A stretch of DNA of 15,871 nucleotides from MADRE2 sp964397015. GTDB lineage: Bacteria > Desulfobacterota > Desulfobacteria > Desulfobacterales > Desulfobacteraceae. The position numbers and the translations under genes are program-made. The notes beneath the pieces were generated by a model. That model ran no database searches and was not told where the DNA came from. It saw only the letters and a program-made list of their open reading frames with translations. Of the stretch, positions 1-7,447 are shown one piece after another. The stretch is from positions 1 to 15,871 of the forward strand of contig CAYNHL010000087.1 of the NCBI GenBank assembly GCA_964397015.1, read 5' to 3'. Within the stretch, counting starts at the first letter, position 1, and each line of letters opens with the position of its first letter.

Positions 1-1
1 A

Positions 2-583
2 TCCCGTTTAAAGCCGTTTCTCATGATCCTTGTCATGCTGCCGTTCTGGATCAGTTTTATCATCCGCACCTTGAGCTGGATCAACATCCTGGGGGACTCC
101 GGCCTGATCAACCACCTGCTTTTGAAATTCAACCTGATCTCCACCCCCCTTCCCATGCTGTACAACGAAGGCGCCGTGATCATGGGGCTTCTCCAGTACC
201 TGCTGCCTTTCATGATACTGAATATCTATGTCAGCCTGGACGGTATTGACAAGAGCCTTACAGAGGCAGCTAAAAGCCTGGGATGTACTGAATGGCAGGC
301 TTTCAGGGAAATCACCCTGCCGCTGAGCCTCCCGGGTGTAAGCGCCGGGTGCCTGCTGGTGTTCGTACTGACCTGCGGAACCTACCTGCCGCCCATGATT
401 CTTGGAGGACCAAGCAATGAAATGATCGCCAACCTGATATTCAAAAGGATCATAGGCACCCTGGACTGGCCTTTCGGCTCTGCGATCTCGGCCATTCTCC
501 TGTTTCTGCTGGTCATTATCGTCTATGCCTATAACAGGTACATGGGCATCAACCAGATATTCAAATCCCTGAGCAAAGGGTAG
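2..583 (+). CDS. polyamine-type ABC transporter permease (PotB-like), 5' partial
   Basis: This is an inner-membrane permease of the spermidine/putrescine (PotB/PotC) class of the binding-protein-dependent ABC superfamily. The open frame runs into the left window edge, so the ATG at 23 is internal and the true start lies outside; about 193 residues are visible. Hydrophobic segments alternate with short loops. The cytoplasmic EAA loop that docks on the ATPase is clear (EAAKSLGCTEWQAFREITLP, near visible residues 92-111) and is followed by the usual hydrophobic stretch and a GGPSNEMIANLI segment typical of PotB-type permeases. The stop is 12 bases before the start of the next permease, with which it presumably forms a heterodimer. 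Substrate cannot be read from a permease; spermidine, putrescine or another cation are guesses by family. Confidence 0.93.
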   Translation, partial: SRLKPFLMILVMLPFWISFIIRTLSWINILGDSGLINHLLLKFNLISTPLPMLYNEGAVIMGLLQYLLPFMILNIYVSLDGIDKSLTEAAKSLGCTEWQAFREITLPLSLPGVSAGCLLVFVLTCGTYLPPMILGGPSNEMIANLIFKRIIGTLDWPFGSAISAILLFLLVIIVYAYNRYMGINQIFKSLSKG

Positions 584-595
584 GGGAGAAGCGAC

Positions 596-1399
596 ATGAA
601 AAAAATAATTTCCGGCTGGACCCTGATCAAAATCTATACTTTTCTGGTTTATGCCTGGATGTTCGCACCTATCATCGCGGTAGTGATCCTGGCATTCAAT
701 CCCCAGCAGTTCGGCACCTTTCCCATGGAGGGATTCAGTTTCAAGTGGTTTGTCAAGCTGTCACAGAACTCGACCATCCTCGATGCGTTCAAGAACTCCA
801 TAGTGCTGGGCTCCCTGACAGCAGTGTTTGCGACCGCTATCGGGGTACCGGCTGCAATGGCATTCATCCGTTACGATTTCAAGGGAAAAGATTTTTTCAA
901 TACCATGCTCATTGCCCCCATCATGATCCCGGAAGTGGTGCTGGGGGTTGCATTGCTGCTTTTCATCCGGTGGCTGCAGCAGCCCAAGAGTTTTGCCCTG
1001 CTTTTGATCGGCCACGTGGTGCTCACCCTTCCCTATGTCCTGCTGATTGTCCAGGCAAGGCTGGTGGGTATCAAGCGCGAATACGAAGAAGCCGCACTCT
1101 CTTTAGGTGCAAGCCCGTTTCAGACCTTCAGGGAAATTACCTTTCCGCTGCTGGCCCCGGCTGTTTTTGCAGGAATGCTTTTCGCTTTTACCATTTCGTT
1201 TGACGATGTTACCGCCACCCTGTTCTGGGCGACTGCCCAGAACCAGACCGTGCCGGTTCAGATATTCAGCATGCTCAGAACGTCCATCAGTCCTGAAATC
1301 AATGCATTGGGAGCCGTCATGATCGTTCTGACCGTGTCGATTCCATTGGCGGCAGGGTACGTGGCCCGGCGATTTGCCAGGGGGGCAGACACCCCCTGA
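596..1399 (+). CDS. polyamine-type ABC transporter permease (PotC-like)
   Basis: Second inner-membrane permease of the same importer, 267 residues, the normal length for PotC. The ATG at 596 has a strong GGGGAG ribosome site at 583-588, which overlaps the stop codon of the preceding permease, so the two are probably translationally coupled. The first hydrophobic segment (FLVYAWMFAPIIAVVILAF) is the typical PotC N-terminus. The EAA loop reads EAALSLGASPFQTFREITFP, close to that of its partner. The following TISFDDVTATLFW segment corresponds to the well-conserved region of PotC-type proteins. It works with the binding protein at 1474 and the ATPase at 2730. Family assignment is firm; substrate is not established. 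Confidence 0.94.
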   Translation: MKKIISGWTLIKIYTFLVYAWMFAPIIAVVILAFNPQQFGTFPMEGFSFKWFVKLSQNSTILDAFKNSIVLGSLTAVFATAIGVPAAMAFIRYDFKGKDFFNTMLIAPIMIPEVVLGVALLLFIRWLQQPKSFALLLIGHVVLTLPYVLLIVQARLVGIKREYEEAALSLGASPFQTFREITFPLLAPAVFAGMLFAFTISFDDVTATLFWATAQNQTVPVQIFSMLRTSISPEINALGAVMIVLTVSIPLAAGYVARRFARGADTP

Positions 1400-1473
1400 A
1401 ATTGAATAGAACAGCACCTGATCCGGATTATTGTATACCAGGTGTTATAACTTGAGAGACAAAGGAGAAGAGA

Positions 1474-2634
1474 ATGGGAAAAGATTTGAAAAAACGGCTG
1501 GATGACGTGTACGAAAGCTATCAGAACGGTGATATCACCCGGCGGGATTTTATCAAGTTTGCCGGTATCGCCGGGGCCGCCCTCGGGATAGTAGGCGGAC
1601 CTTTCGGAATTATGAACAAGGCTTTTGCCGCCAAATCCATCACCTGTCATTCCTGGGGAGGCACCACTTCCGAGGCACTGCGCAAGTTTGCCTTTGATCC
1701 TTTCACCAAAGCCACCGGCATAGAAGTGATCGATGCCGCCTTTACCGGCATGGACTCTTTTTTGACCCAGGTAAAGGCATCTTATCCGCCCGGAGGCGAG
1801 TTCAATATCGCTCATTTGAGTGCTGTTTTCGACTACGCCCGGTACACGGACCTTGGATTCGGAGTGGTACTGGATGAATCCAAGATTCCCAATCTCGAGA
1901 AGGTCATGACCAAGATGACCGATGCCCTGCGCGGCATTACCAACGGCACCCTGTCTGCAGTTCCATACGACCTCGGGCAGACCGGCATTGCCTATAACAC
2001 TAAGGTCATTTCCAAGGCAAAAGCTGAAGAACTCGGTGCTTCACTGCTTTATGACAAGAGCCTGAAAGGAAAACTCGGCTCCTGGGGCGGGGATTTCAGG
2101 ACCAACATGTGGTACGCGGCCCTGCACACCGGCCAGAGCCCCAACAATATCAAGGATGTGGATGCGGTTTTCAACGCATTGAAAGAGCAGCGCAGCCTGA
2201 TTAAAAAATACTGGGCTTCAGGTTCCGAGCTCATGAGCCTCCTGGCCAACGGTGAAATCGATGCCACTGTCGCATGGTCCGGGCGGGTCGCGGCTCTCCA
2301 GGAACAGGGACATCCCATAGGATACCTGTCTCCGGACGGCACCTACTCGTGGATGGAATACATGTACGTGCTCAAGGGAACCGACCTTGAAGTTGCACAA
2401 AAGCTTCTCAATTTCATGCTGGAACCGGAAGCATCCATTGCCGTGGCCAAGGGCCAGAAATATCCGCCGGCCCTGGATCCCACCAAGGTGCCCATGCCTG
2501 ACGAAGTGAAAAAGCTTCCCGCTTTTGATCCGACCGGCAAGCTGAACGGCTACCTGTTCGCAGATCCGGCTTACTGGAACAAGCACCAGCTGGAATGGAC
2601 GGAAAAATGGGATCGGATTACCGCAGGGGCCTAA
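1474..2634 (+). CDS. Tat-exported PotD-like periplasmic binding protein
   Basis: Extracellular solute-binding protein of the PotD (spermidine/putrescine) class, 386 residues. The N-terminus carries a twin-arginine signal: TRRDFIKF around residues 22-29, a hydrophobic stretch rich in Gly and Ala, and a likely cleavage site after AFA near residue 52. Tat export means the protein is probably folded before crossing the membrane, unlike Sec-exported E. coli PotD. The mature part starts ITCHSWGG and later has VPYDLGQTGIAYNTKV, the equivalent of the central strand motif of PotD. The ATG has an AGGAG site at 1463-1467. A 74-base gap separates it from the permease; it contains a CACCTG/CAGGTG inverted repeat (1415-1420 and 1439-1444) but no promoter I trust. 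The ligand is inferred only as a cationic amine or related compound. Confidence 0.92.
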   Translation: MGKDLKKRLDDVYESYQNGDITRRDFIKFAGIAGAALGIVGGPFGIMNKAFAAKSITCHSWGGTTSEALRKFAFDPFTKATGIEVIDAAFTGMDSFLTQVKASYPPGGEFNIAHLSAVFDYARYTDLGFGVVLDESKIPNLEKVMTKMTDALRGITNGTLSAVPYDLGQTGIAYNTKVISKAKAEELGASLLYDKSLKGKLGSWGGDFRTNMWYAALHTGQSPNNIKDVDAVFNALKEQRSLIKKYWASGSELMSLLANGEIDATVAWSGRVAALQEQGHPIGYLSPDGTYSWMEYMYVLKGTDLEVAQKLLNFMLEPEASIAVAKGQKYPPALDPTKVPMPDEVKKLPAFDPTGKLNGYLFADPAYWNKHQLEWTEKWDRITAGA

Positions 2635-2671
2635 AGCCTTAACCGGCATCAGGCTGTAATTTACATGGACC

Positions 2672-2707
2672 TGGCACCCCGGCGGTCCGAACGCCGGGGG
2701 CCATTTT
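2672..2707 (+). terminator. strong GC hairpin between binding-protein and ATPase genes (partial terminator)
   Basis: CCCCGGCG at 2677-2684 pairs perfectly with CGCCGGGG at 2692-2699 around a 7-base loop. The stem extends as TGGC/GCCA (2672-2675 with 2700-2703) past a single bulged A at 2676. Only four T residues follow, so this is a weak terminator or an mRNA 3'-end stabiliser. Such intercistronic hairpins commonly raise binding-protein levels relative to the downstream ATPase; that role is inferred here. Confidence 0.7.
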
Positions 2708-2729
2708 CATCAAATGGGAGATAACTGGT

Positions 2730-3827
2730 TTGACACAATCAAAAGACCCTGCCTTTGTCAGGTTTCAGGGTATTGAAAAACGGTTTGGAGATCTGGTGGC
2801 GGTCGAGCGCATGGATCTCGATATCCCGGAAGGGTCATTCGTCACCCTGCTGGGTCCGTCAGGATGCGGGAAAACCACTCTGCTCAGGATGCTGGCAGGG
2901 CTTGAACACCCCACCTTCGGAGATATCTTCATCAAGGGCAAACGGATCAACGACACCCCGATCCACAAGCGGAACCTGGGTATGATATTCCAGAACTACG
3001 CCCTTTTCCCCCACAAGACGATTTTCGATAACGTGGCCTTTGGTCTCAAGTACCGCAGCGTGTCCAAAGACGAAATCAGACAGAAAGTGGAAAAGGCCCT
3101 TGAAACCGTCCGTCTTCCAGGGGTGGGAAACCGTATGCCGTCCCAGTTGTCCGGCGGGCAGCAGCAGAGAATAGCCCTGGCCCGGGCAATCGTGATCGAG
3201 CCGGACGTCCTTCTGATGGATGAGCCGCTGTCCGCACTGGACGAGAACCTCAGGGAAGACATGCGCCGTGAGATTGACAATCTCCAGATGGAACTGGGTG
3301 TCACCACCATTTTTGTAACCCATGACCAGAGAGAAGCTTTGTCCATGTCCGACAAAGTAGTGGTGATGAAAGACGGCAAGGTACAGCAGGAAGGTGAACC
3401 CGAAGAGGTATATAACAATTCCGTCAACCATTTTGTGGCCGATTTCCTGGGTCACTCCAATTTTCTCAAAGGAAAGGTAACCGGCAGGGAAAGCAATTTT
3501 GCAATTGTCAGGCTGGATGATGATACCACCTGTTATGCCGTTCCTGCCGAGGGATTTTCTGAAAACGAAACTGCCGAGGTAGTCATCCGCGCCCAGAAAA
3601 TCAAGCTGGGATATCAGTCAGAAATGTCAAAAGAAGAAGGCATGAATTATTTTCTGGGGAAAATCGTGGATCGAAGCTACATGGGAGGGGAAACGAGTTA
3701 TTTTGTCAAGCTGGCCTCCGGCCAGACGATCCATGTGATCAACCTGGTAAAGAGGTCCCCTTACCGTCGCTCAGAGGAGGTATTTTTAATGGTGAATCCC
3801 GAACACTGCAGGTTGCTTAAACTCTAG
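2730..3827 (+). CDS. polyamine-type ABC transporter ATPase (PotA-like)
   Basis: Cytoplasmic ATPase that powers the importer, 365 residues, normal PotA length. All nucleotide-binding motifs are intact: Walker A GPSGCGKT at 42-49, Q-loop Gln88, signature LSGGQ at 140-144, Walker B LLMDEP at 161-166 and the H-loop His198 in VTHDQ. The C-terminal third (from about residue 240) is a TOBE-type regulatory domain as in PotA/MalK-class ATPases. The start is a TTG with GGGAG at 2716-2720, nine bases upstream. It follows the binding-protein gene by 95 bases that include the intercistronic hairpin, so it may be made in lower amounts. The gene order permease-permease-binding protein-ATPase differs from E. 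coli potABCD. Confidence 0.95.
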   Translation: MTQSKDPAFVRFQGIEKRFGDLVAVERMDLDIPEGSFVTLLGPSGCGKTTLLRMLAGLEHPTFGDIFIKGKRINDTPIHKRNLGMIFQNYALFPHKTIFDNVAFGLKYRSVSKDEIRQKVEKALETVRLPGVGNRMPSQLSGGQQQRIALARAIVIEPDVLLMDEPLSALDENLREDMRREIDNLQMELGVTTIFVTHDQREALSMSDKVVVMKDGKVQQEGEPEEVYNNSVNHFVADFLGHSNFLKGKVTGRESNFAIVRLDDDTTCYAVPAEGFSENETAEVVIRAQKIKLGYQSEMSKEEGMNYFLGKIVDRSYMGGETSYFVKLASGQTIHVINLVKRSPYRRSEEVFLMVNPEHCRLLKL

Positions 3828-3940
3828 CCTGGCCACACCGCAGGTTCGCAACAATCTAAAACCGGGAATTTGAAAAAGATGAATATGAATTCAACGGGAG
3901 CGGTACGCATTATGAAAACAGGCAAAAGGATGGATTATCC

Positions 3941-4264
3941 TTGATTTTTGAATCAGCACATACCATTATCCATGCCGACCTTGACTGGATCAAGGCACAG
4001 TTGAAACCGGCAGGGAGCTATATTGTGTTCGAGCATGCGGCAAAAGCTGATGTTCCATCTATTTTTGCAAAAGAATCAAGAGTTTATGTTTATCTTGCCC
4101 AGGAACAATACCCCTGGCAGCAGGTCCGGAATACGGCGCTTGAAAGGGAATACCTGGTTATCAGGATTCCACCGGGCAATGAGGAGGAAATACTTGGGAA
4201 GGTTTTGAGTGCCGGCCTTCCTAAAGAAACAGTGTATTACCTGTACAAGGCAGGTGAAAAATAA
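3941..4264 (+). CDS. small protein of unknown function in the radical SAM operon
   Basis: 107 residues; I do not recognise the family. It has no signal peptide, membrane segment or cysteine. The pattern is mixed alpha/beta: a start like FESAHTIIHADLDWIK, a strand SYIVFEHAA, a strand RVYVYLAQ, a strand EYLVIRIPPG and a C-terminal helix with VYYLYKAG. The only in-frame start between the upstream stop (3857) and the body is the TTG at 3941, with AGGA at 3927-3930. The TTG overlaps the TGA of a 21-codon open frame (3879-3944), a TTGA arrangement that suggests translational coupling. It sits 114 bases after the ATPase gene and 44 bases before the radical SAM gene, so a role in the same process is likely. 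A catalytic or accessory subunit are both possible. Confidence 0.75.
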   Translation: MIFESAHTIIHADLDWIKAQLKPAGSYIVFEHAAKADVPSIFAKESRVYVYLAQEQYPWQQVRNTALEREYLVIRIPPGNEEEILGKVLSAGLPKETVYYLYKAGEK

Positions 4265-4308
4265 GATGACCATAGATCATCTAAATCATTATGTAAGGAT
4301 TGTTTGAC

Positions 4309-6765
4309 ATGAAACACAGGGACACCATATTGAGTATGACATTCAAGCATTCGCAAAAGGATGTCAGTGTAAAACTTGCTGCCTTGATAGACAGCACTGA
4401 AGAATTTCTTGAAAATTTCGGCAATGCCCGGTTCACCGGCAGTTCATTTTCACAGATAACAGGATCGGGCAGCGGCAGGGAAAAACTTTCACGCCTGCTT
4501 GTTGCCGCAGGTGTTGAAAATGATCCCGAGGCCTTTTTTTCCATGATCCTCGAGCAGCTGTCCGATGCGGGCGGCGAGCCGGTCAGCGTGAACGGCATAA
4601 CCCTGCCTGCAATGATGCTGGTTGCGATCCTGGAACAGGTTATTCCGGGAAACGGGTATATTTCCATAAAACGGACCGACCAGCTTGAAAAAGAGGCCAA
4701 CCTGCATATTCCTGAAGACCGGAAAGCCGATTTGCAGAAGGTCATTGAAAAATATCCGGTTCGCCTGTCCCGGCACACCATCCGCCAGATGATGGTATCC
4801 AGTGACGTGGCCTACCAGTACATGCCCTTTGTGGAAGAGCTGGATTCAATCGGATTTACCAATACCTGGATCGGCCAGTTTCATGACGGGCTCTTGGAAC
4901 AGATGTACCAGAACCGGGTTATTTTTCTGCTCAATATGAGCTGCCCTGTTTACTGCCGGTTCTGCTTTAGAAAACACAAGGATTCGAGAAACGAAGCAAA
5001 CCCCACTCCGGCCGATGTGAAAAAGGCCGTGGCCCATGTGGAAAATTCACCAAGGATCAAGGAAATAGTCGTTACCGGAGGGGACCCGTTTTTGAACCGC
5101 GACAACATGGCGGCCACCCTGGACGGCCTGGCCGAAGTCGACCATGTCCAGACACTGAGGCTGGCAACCCGGTCGGTGGCATATTACCCTGACCTGTTTT
5201 TAAAAAACGAGTCAGCTTATATAAGCTATCTCAAGGAGAAAAACCACAAACTCCAGCGGCTGGGCAAGAGGATGGAAGTTGCCACACATTTCATACATCC
5301 GGATGAAGTTTCTCCTGAAAGCCTGGATATCATCTCCGATCTGGTCGGGGCGGGCATCGCGGTTTACATACAGACCCCGTTTCTGAGCGGCTGCAATGAC
5401 GAAGGGCCTGAGCTGGTGAAACTTTTCAGCCTGCTGCGCAGCGCCGGTGCCGAGATGCACTATATCTACATCCCCTGCAGCCCGATCCACGGTAACAGTA
5501 TTTACTGGAAATCGCTGTCAGGTGGTATCGATACAGCCTCTCACCTGAGAGCTCACCTCTCGGACCGGGCCATACCCCGGATATGCACAGCCACTCCAAT
5601 TGGAAAACTGGACTGGTTTTCCAGCGGATGGGCTGTTGAAAAAGTGGAAGGTAACGACAATTTTCTGTGGCTGCGTACACCCTATACCCTTGATTATTTC
5701 AAGCCTTTCGCCCCGCTCAAAGATATCGACAACATGCGCCTGAACTCCCATGGAACACTGGATATCCAGTACATGGCCCAGATAGGAAACGAGGATTACC
5801 TGCTGGGGGAAAGGCCGCCTAAAACAGCTGCGGCCAATGAAAAAGCGGATGCGGCCGCCGTTGAATCCCTTAAACAGGAACTGGCCGTGCAGCGGCAGAC
5901 AGCCAGGTCCATTGTGAAAACGGGCGTGGACCAGCTGTTCAGGCTCCATGAAACCCGGGTGGAAATCACACCGCTTGCCGGCGCCGCGCAGCTCGACTAT
6001 ATCCGGGCAGATGACCGGATTTCAGACGTGGTGATATCATCGGATGAAGATGCCATTGACATGCTGTTTTATTTAAGGCCCCTTGTACAGGCGCTGGAAA
6101 AAATAGAGCACGTTACGGCCGTCCGGCTGCGAAGCCCCAAGTTCGGCCTTGCGCCCGGCCTGTATACGCGCAATGTGATCAATGCCCTCGGTGACCTGAA
6201 CCACCTGAGTGTGACCCGTCCGCTGAGGCTGGAGATTGAAACCTGGTTCCTTTTGCCCGAACAGGTCACCCCTGAACATAAAACACAGGTCAGACGTCTG
6301 AACAACAAGGGCATCACTGTCTACTGCAATGTGCCGCTGCTTGGCGGTGTCAATGACAATGACGACATTATCCATGCCCTGGCCTATGAAGTCAGGACCG
6401 CCGGCATGGAATTTCACCATATATACGTGGCAGGACTGCCTGTCCAGGAAAAATGGAACCGCGACTATCCCATCGATTCATATGATGTAGTGGATATTGC
6501 AACCAAGGTCCGGAGGGAAGGATCGGGACGGGAGATTCCACGGTATATTTTCTTTACACCCCTGGGTGAAGTCGATTACGGGCTGACATCGTCTTTTGTA
6601 AAAATGGACGGCCGATATAAATTAAGGCTTGACTGTTATGACCTGTCCTGGTTTAAGCAGATGGATGATGGTTTTGAATTGCCCGGGTCTGTTGTCATGG
6701 ATAAAGATCGACCCGTGGTGGATATTCCCGGAATGATCAAGACCAATGACTTCGCGATTTCATGA
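4309..6765 (+). CDS. KamA-family radical SAM protein with tandem, cluster-less second domain
   Basis: 818 residues, about twice a normal lysine 2,3-aminomutase. Domain 1 (about 150-470) has the radical SAM cluster motif CPVYCRFC with Cys212, Cys216 and Cys219 and the SAM-binding VTGGDP at 255-260, both in KamA style. The linker 505-545 is a charged helix. Domain 2 (about 565-785) repeats the barrel's later part: RISDVVISSDE matches RIKEIVVTGGD, VYCNVPLLGGVND matches VYIQTPFLSGCND, and REIPRYIFFTPLGEVDY matches AIPRICTATPIGKLDW. It has no cluster cysteines. The canonical aminomutase PLP motif PGGGGK is absent; Lys433 in TPIGK is the possible equivalent and becomes Glu754 in domain 2. Start chosen at ATG 4309, nine bases after AAGGA (4295-4299); the TTG at 4300 touches the ribosome site. 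Cytoplasmic. An amine shift is plausible, but the reaction is unknown. Confidence 0.9.
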   Translation: MKHRDTILSMTFKHSQKDVSVKLAALIDSTEEFLENFGNARFTGSSFSQITGSGSGREKLSRLLVAAGVENDPEAFFSMILEQLSDAGGEPVSVNGITLPAMMLVAILEQVIPGNGYISIKRTDQLEKEANLHIPEDRKADLQKVIEKYPVRLSRHTIRQMMVSSDVAYQYMPFVEELDSIGFTNTWIGQFHDGLLEQMYQNRVIFLLNMSCPVYCRFCFRKHKDSRNEANPTPADVKKAVAHVENSPRIKEIVVTGGDPFLNRDNMAATLDGLAEVDHVQTLRLATRSVAYYPDLFLKNESAYISYLKEKNHKLQRLGKRMEVATHFIHPDEVSPESLDIISDLVGAGIAVYIQTPFLSGCNDEGPELVKLFSLLRSAGAEMHYIYIPCSPIHGNSIYWKSLSGGIDTASHLRAHLSDRAIPRICTATPIGKLDWFSSGWAVEKVEGNDNFLWLRTPYTLDYFKPFAPLKDIDNMRLNSHGTLDIQYMAQIGNEDYLLGERPPKTAAANEKADAAAVESLKQELAVQRQTARSIVKTGVDQLFRLHETRVEITPLAGAAQLDYIRADDRISDVVISSDEDAIDMLFYLRPLVQALEKIEHVTAVRLRSPKFGLAPGLYTRNVINALGDLNHLSVTRPLRLEIETWFLLPEQVTPEHKTQVRRLNNKGITVYCNVPLLGGVNDNDDIIHALAYEVRTAGMEFHHIYVAGLPVQEKWNRDYPIDSYDVVDIATKVRREGSGREIPRYIFFTPLGEVDYGLTSSFVKMDGRYKLRLDCYDLSWFKQMDDGFELPGSVVMDKDRPVVDIPGMIKTNDFAIS

Positions 6766-6782
6766 GGTTAAAGGAGATGTCG

Positions 6783-7445
6783 ATGAAATACCCCTATATT
6801 GCCTACTGCGCCGGTGTTGATATCAAACCTGTTTTCAGGGGGTTGACCGGCGACCCCCTGGTAGTGGACATGTCTGACGGCAGCCCGGTTTATGACGGGA
6901 TCGATGTGAGGGACCAGGCCGGGTTTCAGGCAATTATAGACGAGATGATGGGGAACACCTATACCTGGGGGGTGTCCTCCTACCTGGAAAACCGGAGGCA
7001 GATGCTGTCCAAGTGTCCCCAGATGGTCTCGGAATCACGCTTTTACCACCTGGGGCTTGATATAATCGTGGACAAGGATACCCCCCTTCACGCCCCCCTC
7101 GATGCGACAGTGGCCCACAGCGGTTACGAAGAGGGGGAAGGCAATTATGGCGGCCATGTCCTGCTTCGCCATGACAGTGACCTGTTTGAGACGTTTTACA
7201 GCTTTTACGGACACCTTAACAGGGACTCTCTGCCTGCACCCGGCAGGGAGTTTGCAGCAGGAGACAAGTTTGCCCTGATCGGTGATTTCCATGAAAACGG
7301 CAACTGGTTCTACCATACGCATCTCCAGGTCATTACTGCCAGGGGGCTGGACAAGGGATATATGTCAAAAGGATACTGTGCCGCCAAAGACCTTGCCGAG
7401 ATGGATTCACTGTGTCCCTCGCCCCTGTCCCTGTTCAGGATCTGA
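6783..7445 (+). CDS. cytoplasmic M23/LytM-fold metalloprotein
   Basis: 220 residues. The M23 peptidase metal site is complete: His89 and Asp93 in HLGLD, His144 in YGHL, and His178/His180 in HTHLQV. The typical P-L-H-A-P-L-D and GNYGGHVLLRH segments lie between. M23 proteins are normally exported cell-wall endopeptidases, but this one starts MKYPYIAYCAG with no signal peptide or membrane anchor, so it is expected in the cytoplasm. From memory, M23-like domains also occur fused to class III aminotransferases and sugar-kinase-like domains, which fits its position between a radical SAM gene and an aminotransferase gene. AAGGAG at 6771-6776 sits six bases before ATG 6783; the earlier ATG at 6762 overlaps the previous stop but has no ribosome site. 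A non-peptidase hydrolase, cyclase or lyase role is inferred. Confidence 0.88.
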   Translation: MKYPYIAYCAGVDIKPVFRGLTGDPLVVDMSDGSPVYDGIDVRDQAGFQAIIDEMMGNTYTWGVSSYLENRRQMLSKCPQMVSESRFYHLGLDIIVDKDTPLHAPLDATVAHSGYEEGEGNYGGHVLLRHDSDLFETFYSFYGHLNRDSLPAPGREFAAGDKFALIGDFHENGNWFYHTHLQVITARGLDKGYMSKGYCAAKDLAEMDSLCPSPLSLFRI

Positions 7446-7447
7446 AC

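Noticed and set aside
3828..3940. Possible promoter (TTGAAA at 3870) for the radical SAM gene group.
   Set aside because: No acceptable -10 element at 16-18 bases; the group may instead be read from the importer transcript.
4281..4781. A 166-codon minus-strand open frame opposite the radical SAM gene.
   Set aside because: It is a mirror of well-supported coding sequence with no ribosome site or family features.
4309..6765. Naming the radical SAM protein lysine 2,3-aminomutase.
   Set aside because: Cluster motif and fold fit KamA, but the PLP and substrate motifs differ and the protein is double length, so only the family name is justified.
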